Below, piece after piece: positions 60,834-64,000 of a stretch of 64,000 nt of DNA (position 1 is the stretch's first letter; every line of letters begins with the position of its first letter). The position numbers and the translations under genes are program-made. The stretch covers positions 73,505,434 to 73,569,433 of the forward strand of contig CAKMRJ010005745.1 in assembly GCA_928212115.1 (NCBI GenBank). Reading direction: 5' to 3'. The stretch is from Lactuca virosa. Lineage: Eukaryota; Streptophyta; Magnoliopsida; Asterales; Asteraceae. Below the pieces are notes generated by a model. The model made no database searches and had not been told where the DNA came from. It saw only the letters and a program-made list of their open reading frames with translations.

Positions 60834-61840
60834 TATATAATCGTTATCTAGATATATTATATTCTTTGGGTATTTTCAAATATCTGAATTGTTGCCAATT
60901 GATAATAAGTGAGTTAACTGCCTGGTATTATAATGAAATGTAAAAGTTATATTATTATGAATCATAACAGAGTAGCTGAGATTTGGAGTTGAGAATGATA
61001 GCAATTTATTGCTATATAAATAAACAAGTGAGAGAGAAGCTGATATATACAATAGAGTATTACTATATAAGTTTAAAGCGAGTCGAGATATACACATATA
61101 CAAGAGTATTGCTACACAAGTCGGGGAGTATGTAGTTGAGATTTATAATAGAGTATTACTATACGAGTTAGTGAATGAGTATAATTGAGATATTTAGTAG
61201 TATATTACTATATGAGTTAATGAGCGAGTACAATCGAGATATGTAGTAGAGTATTATTATACGAGTTAATGAGTAAGCATAGTTGAGATGTATAGTAAAG
61301 TATGGCTATATAAGTTAAAGAGAACGAGTATAGACTATAGAGAGAGTAACAAGAGAGAATGAGAAAATAATATAAAGGCTAAAGAGAGAGAAGGGAGAGA
61401 GAGAGAGAGAGAGAGTATAGAGGAGTATGGTGAGTCACAATGCGATCCTTTTGTGACAATATCCAACGAGTAAAGAGAGTCAGTATGGAAAACCACATAA
61501 CGAGTAGTTTCTGGCAATACCCTTTGAGAATGTATGATATAACTATATTGTAGCTGTAGAGTGTAAGGAGTTGAGTATAGCTCTTGTACGTGTTGAGAAT
61601 TGAGATTCGATACTTACCCTTTCTACTATTGTAGGTTTTTCAGGTGAATTCATTAGGTAGCGAGAAATTATAAAAGAAAATTTTTGTTACTCGGCTTAGA
61701 TCATTGTATTTTATTTTTTGATGCGACTATGTTGATTACTAGTTGTGATAGATTGTTAATATAATTGTTCACCGATGTGTTTTATGAATAAAAATTGAAA
61801 ATATGTGGGTGTACCTTGTGTTAAATAGCCAGGTGTTACA
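60834..61840 (+). repeat. 3' portion of a Gypsy 5' LTR
   Basis: Ends CCAGGTGTTACA at 61840, two bases before a primer binding site. Its start is not found. It contains the 49-bp tandem array and a (GA)n tract (61383-61415). Confidence 0.6.
60978..61333. repeat. 49-bp degenerate tandem array
   Basis: Units start GAGAT(A/T)T and contain TAGTAGAGTATTA(C/T)TATA(C/T)GAGTTA. Four units are exactly 49 bases (61138, 61187, 61236, 61285), preceded by three looser ones of 46-61 bases. Confidence 0.88.
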
Positions 61841-62664
61841 AGTTGGTATCAGAGTCGTGGTTTGTGTGAATCAGGTATGTAGTGATAGATTCCTAAACTT
61901 AAATCAATTAGTAGAAAAGAGGAGTATAAGCTGACGTAACTATGTAAGTATGAGTTAGTCAACTATTAGATACAACTAGATAATTTTGTGATGTATATAA
62001 TTTAGTTCTTCTTGAATTGAATAGTGAGAGTTGTGTAACATAGAGTTAATTTGACAAAAGCATTACTCATATCAGTAATTATATATGTTGTTGACATTGA
62101 GAGATTATTTTGACTATAAGGTCGTTTTAGTTATTTTTGTGAATATGTGAATAATTTTTGATACCCTTAAAACAAGTACTAGTGCGAATTTGTGAAATCT
62201 ATCCAAACGTGTTTGTATAATGAGCTAAATTTGTTAAGAGTAAAACTTTAATAGAAGGGGAAAATTTGGAAATTTAGAAGGGAGAACCTGCTAAGGAGAA
62301 TACGACACGTCATGGAGATGAACGCGACGTGTAGAAGACTTAAAAGTAGCAATGTACTTTGGTATGGCACAACATGAATAAAACTAACACACAATGTGTC
62401 TGTAGTAGAAGACTAAAAAGAATGAGTCTAGGAGTACACGCGACTCGTCTAACATGCGTAAGTGAGTGAAATAACTTTCCATTACCAAAGTTTTATTAGG
62501 TGTTGTGTATATACGATATCTACGAGTTATATATGAGAGATGAGTATGATGGTCAATTTTATTTATAAACTATCTTTACTGTTTTAACTATTAAATTTTA
62601 TTATAGGGATATATTTCATACGCAGAAAAATAGATACATTAAAACAATCCTTGCTATTCGTTAA
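61841..62664 (+). mobile_element. Gypsy leader with primer binding site
   Basis: TTGGTATCAGAGT at 61843-61855, a near match to the initiator-Met site. An untranslated leader of about 800 bp follows with no gag; the Copia material interrupts it. Confidence 0.7.
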
Positions 62665-62812
62665 AAATCTGGGTGTTTCAATTGCCCGGATTCACTGAGA
62701 TTCGTGATGCACTTTTAGATTGAAATATTTCGATGATACAATCAAAATTCAAATCAGTAAAACTCAGTGTTTGATGAACAAAGAATGATGAAGGTTTTGA
62801 TCTGTGACACCC
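62665..62812 (-). repeat. Inverted fragment of a Copia LTR end and leader
   Basis: Its complement matches about 63353-63500 (CACTGAGTTTTA, GAATATTTCGATTGTA, CAAGCAATCGAAAC-like blocks). It is therefore the LTR end plus primer-site region in reverse, roughly 540 bases upstream of the direct copy. Confidence 0.7.
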
Positions 62813-62943
62813 ATATATTCGAATATTTGGAATGAGTAATATACTAATGTGAAATTCAATCGTCACGACATTATGCATCAGTTTGTTGTGTTATTATAAC
62901 TTTGCTTTATGTTAATAAAGATTACACTTAAATGGGGGAGGTT
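62813..62943 (+). mobile_element. Copia 3' end with polypurine tract
   Basis: AT-rich 3' untranslated-like stretch ending AAATGGGGGAGG (62931-62941) immediately before an LTR. Its presence means the LTR that follows could be a 3' LTR, or one shared by two tandem copies. Confidence 0.5.
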
Positions 62944-63464
62944 TGTTGGTGATTTGTGTTATCAATGTTATTTAAGTGTAATGGTATTAACTTGTTGGCC
63001 AATGTAATATTGATAAATATTAAACAAGTAGGGTGATCCAGAGTGTACACTTGTTTGAGTTTATTCAGATTTAAAGTACATTGTTATTTAGGGGCGAACC
63101 ACTGAACCATGGGGGTCCGGGAGTAGTGCTCCTAGTAGTGGGGTCCAAGGGGAAGAGTTCGTGGGTTTTAACCCTTATCTTTATGAAAAATGCATTAGAA
63201 TCCGAAATTATGATTTTTGACTCGGTTTTAACCTTTATCTTAAACCCTATTTAGAGACAATTTTATGCTAGTTAATTGATGGTTATAAAACTGTTTTACG
63301 AAAGTTTTTAGACATTGATGGTATACCCATTTTTGGTCATTATTCTGGTACACACAAGATCATAAGTTTTCTTCATTCTCATTTCTTCTTTGGATCACTG
63401 AGTTTTATCCGATTGAATATTTCGATTGTACCATAATACCCTAATTTGAAAGTATTGCGACTCA
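62944..63464 (+). repeat. Copia LTR
   Basis: Starts TGTTGGTGATTTG, ends TATTGCGACTCA. 521 bp. It is followed by TTGGAATCCAAGCAATCG, which looks like a mutated initiator-Met primer binding site. Gag begins about 80 bases later. Confidence 0.7.
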
Positions 63465-63547
63465 TTGGAATCCAAGCAATCGAAACGTTTTTCTAATAAA
63501 GATTAAAGTATTATGTGAAAATGGAGAATTGAGAATATGTGAAGGAA

Positions 63548-63943
63548 ATGACAAGCATGTTTGATAATTTGATCAAGTTTGAAGGGCATGATTTTAGTAG
63601 ATGGCAGAATAAAATGCATTTCCTCCTTATTACTCTAAAAGTGGTGTATATTTTGAGTACCCCTATGCCTGAATACATCAAAGATGAACCATTGGAAGTA
63701 ACTAGGAGAAGATCGAAGTGGGAGAATGATGAATACATATGTCGTGTACTCATCCTAAATGGTATGCCTGACTCTTTACTTGATGTTTATCAAAATGTCG
63801 AATCTATAAAGGAACTATGGGATTCACTGAAATCCAAGTACGTGACAAAAGATGCTTCTAGTAAGAAGTTTCTAGTCAATAATTTCATGAGTTACAATAT
63901 GGTTTATACTAGGCCTGTCATGGAAAAATTCATGAATTGTTAA
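63548..63943 (+). pseudogene. Copia gag N-terminal half, frameshifted near its end
   Basis: From ATG 63548: FDNLIKFEGHDFSRWQNKMH (start of the gag-polypeptide family), RRSKWENDEYICRVLILNGM, ELWDSLKSKYVTKDASSKKF. The frame stops at 63941. The next bases read, with a one-base shift near 63930, as HELLRIVGQFVQHNLKMDK, the normal continuation, so gag carries on past the window edge. Encodes the capsid part of a Copia polyprotein. Start chosen as the first ATG in the conserved frame. Confidence 0.88.
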
Positions 63944-64000
63944 GGATTGTGGGACAGTTTGTCCAACATAATCTGAAGATGGATAAAACCTTCTTTATGG

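Overview
The window is plant nuclear DNA made almost entirely of nested transposable elements. It is AT-rich, with spliceosomal-type introns, Ty3/Gypsy, Ty1/Copia and Athila-like LTR retrotransposons, a Mutator-like transposon (MULE), hAT-like elements and many (AT)n and (GA)n tracts. Nothing bacterial is present, and I see no tRNA or rRNA gene, CRISPR array or clearly functional host gene. The repeated palindrome ACTCGTCGAGT in a Copia leader reminds me of lettuce (Lactuca, Asteraceae) repeats. That assignment is from memory and is not proven here.

Layout. 1-6002 is a near-copy of 26707-32728, in the same orientation, and it stops exactly at a 13-N assembly gap (6003-6015). Each copy holds, on the minus strand, the 5' end of a Copia element inserted in the leader of a Gypsy element, then that Gypsy's LTR, then on the plus strand a broken DUF1985-type gene. 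6016-19306 is the 3' end of a chromovirus Gypsy (pol tail plus a 2.5 kb LTR). It is split by a complete chromovirus, probably Tekay (6163-16524, two LTRs, target duplication TTTCA). 19307-22075 is the 3' half of a plus-strand Copia with its LTR. It abuts a minus-strand Copia of the same family (22076-28245), so the two form a large inverted repeat. 30957-35578 is a MULE with a minus-strand MURA-like transposase and a convergent plus-strand DUF1985 gene.

35579-41545 is AT-rich and holds two hAT-like non-autonomous elements, microsatellites and a triplet repeat. 41546-52560 is an old chromovirus Gypsy whose integrase has been replaced by a minus-strand Gypsy LTR, itself split by a solo LTR with a perfect target duplication (AAAGC). 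A second, related LTR fragment follows to about 53990. 53991-60351 is a rearranged Athila-like element: gag and LTR on the minus strand sit inside a plus-strand copy that keeps a protease and 3' LTR but shows no reverse transcriptase or integrase. 60352-62664 holds a 49-bp tandem array, the end of another Gypsy 5' LTR and its primer binding site. The window ends in the LTR and gag of a Copia element.

Functionally these are selfish genes at different stages of decay. The element at 6163-16524 is broken almost only by single-base length errors, often at homopolymers, as are the differences between the 6 kb copies. This points to unpolished long-read sequence on the left side. The element at 41783-50870 is broken mostly by CAG-to-TAG changes, as expected from deamination of methylated CHG sites. 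The most biologically interesting signals are a 69-nt GT-AG intron with an in-frame stop between gag and protease of that element, a sequence box shared near the 3' end of several LTRs, and family-specific palindromic repeats inside LTRs and leaders.
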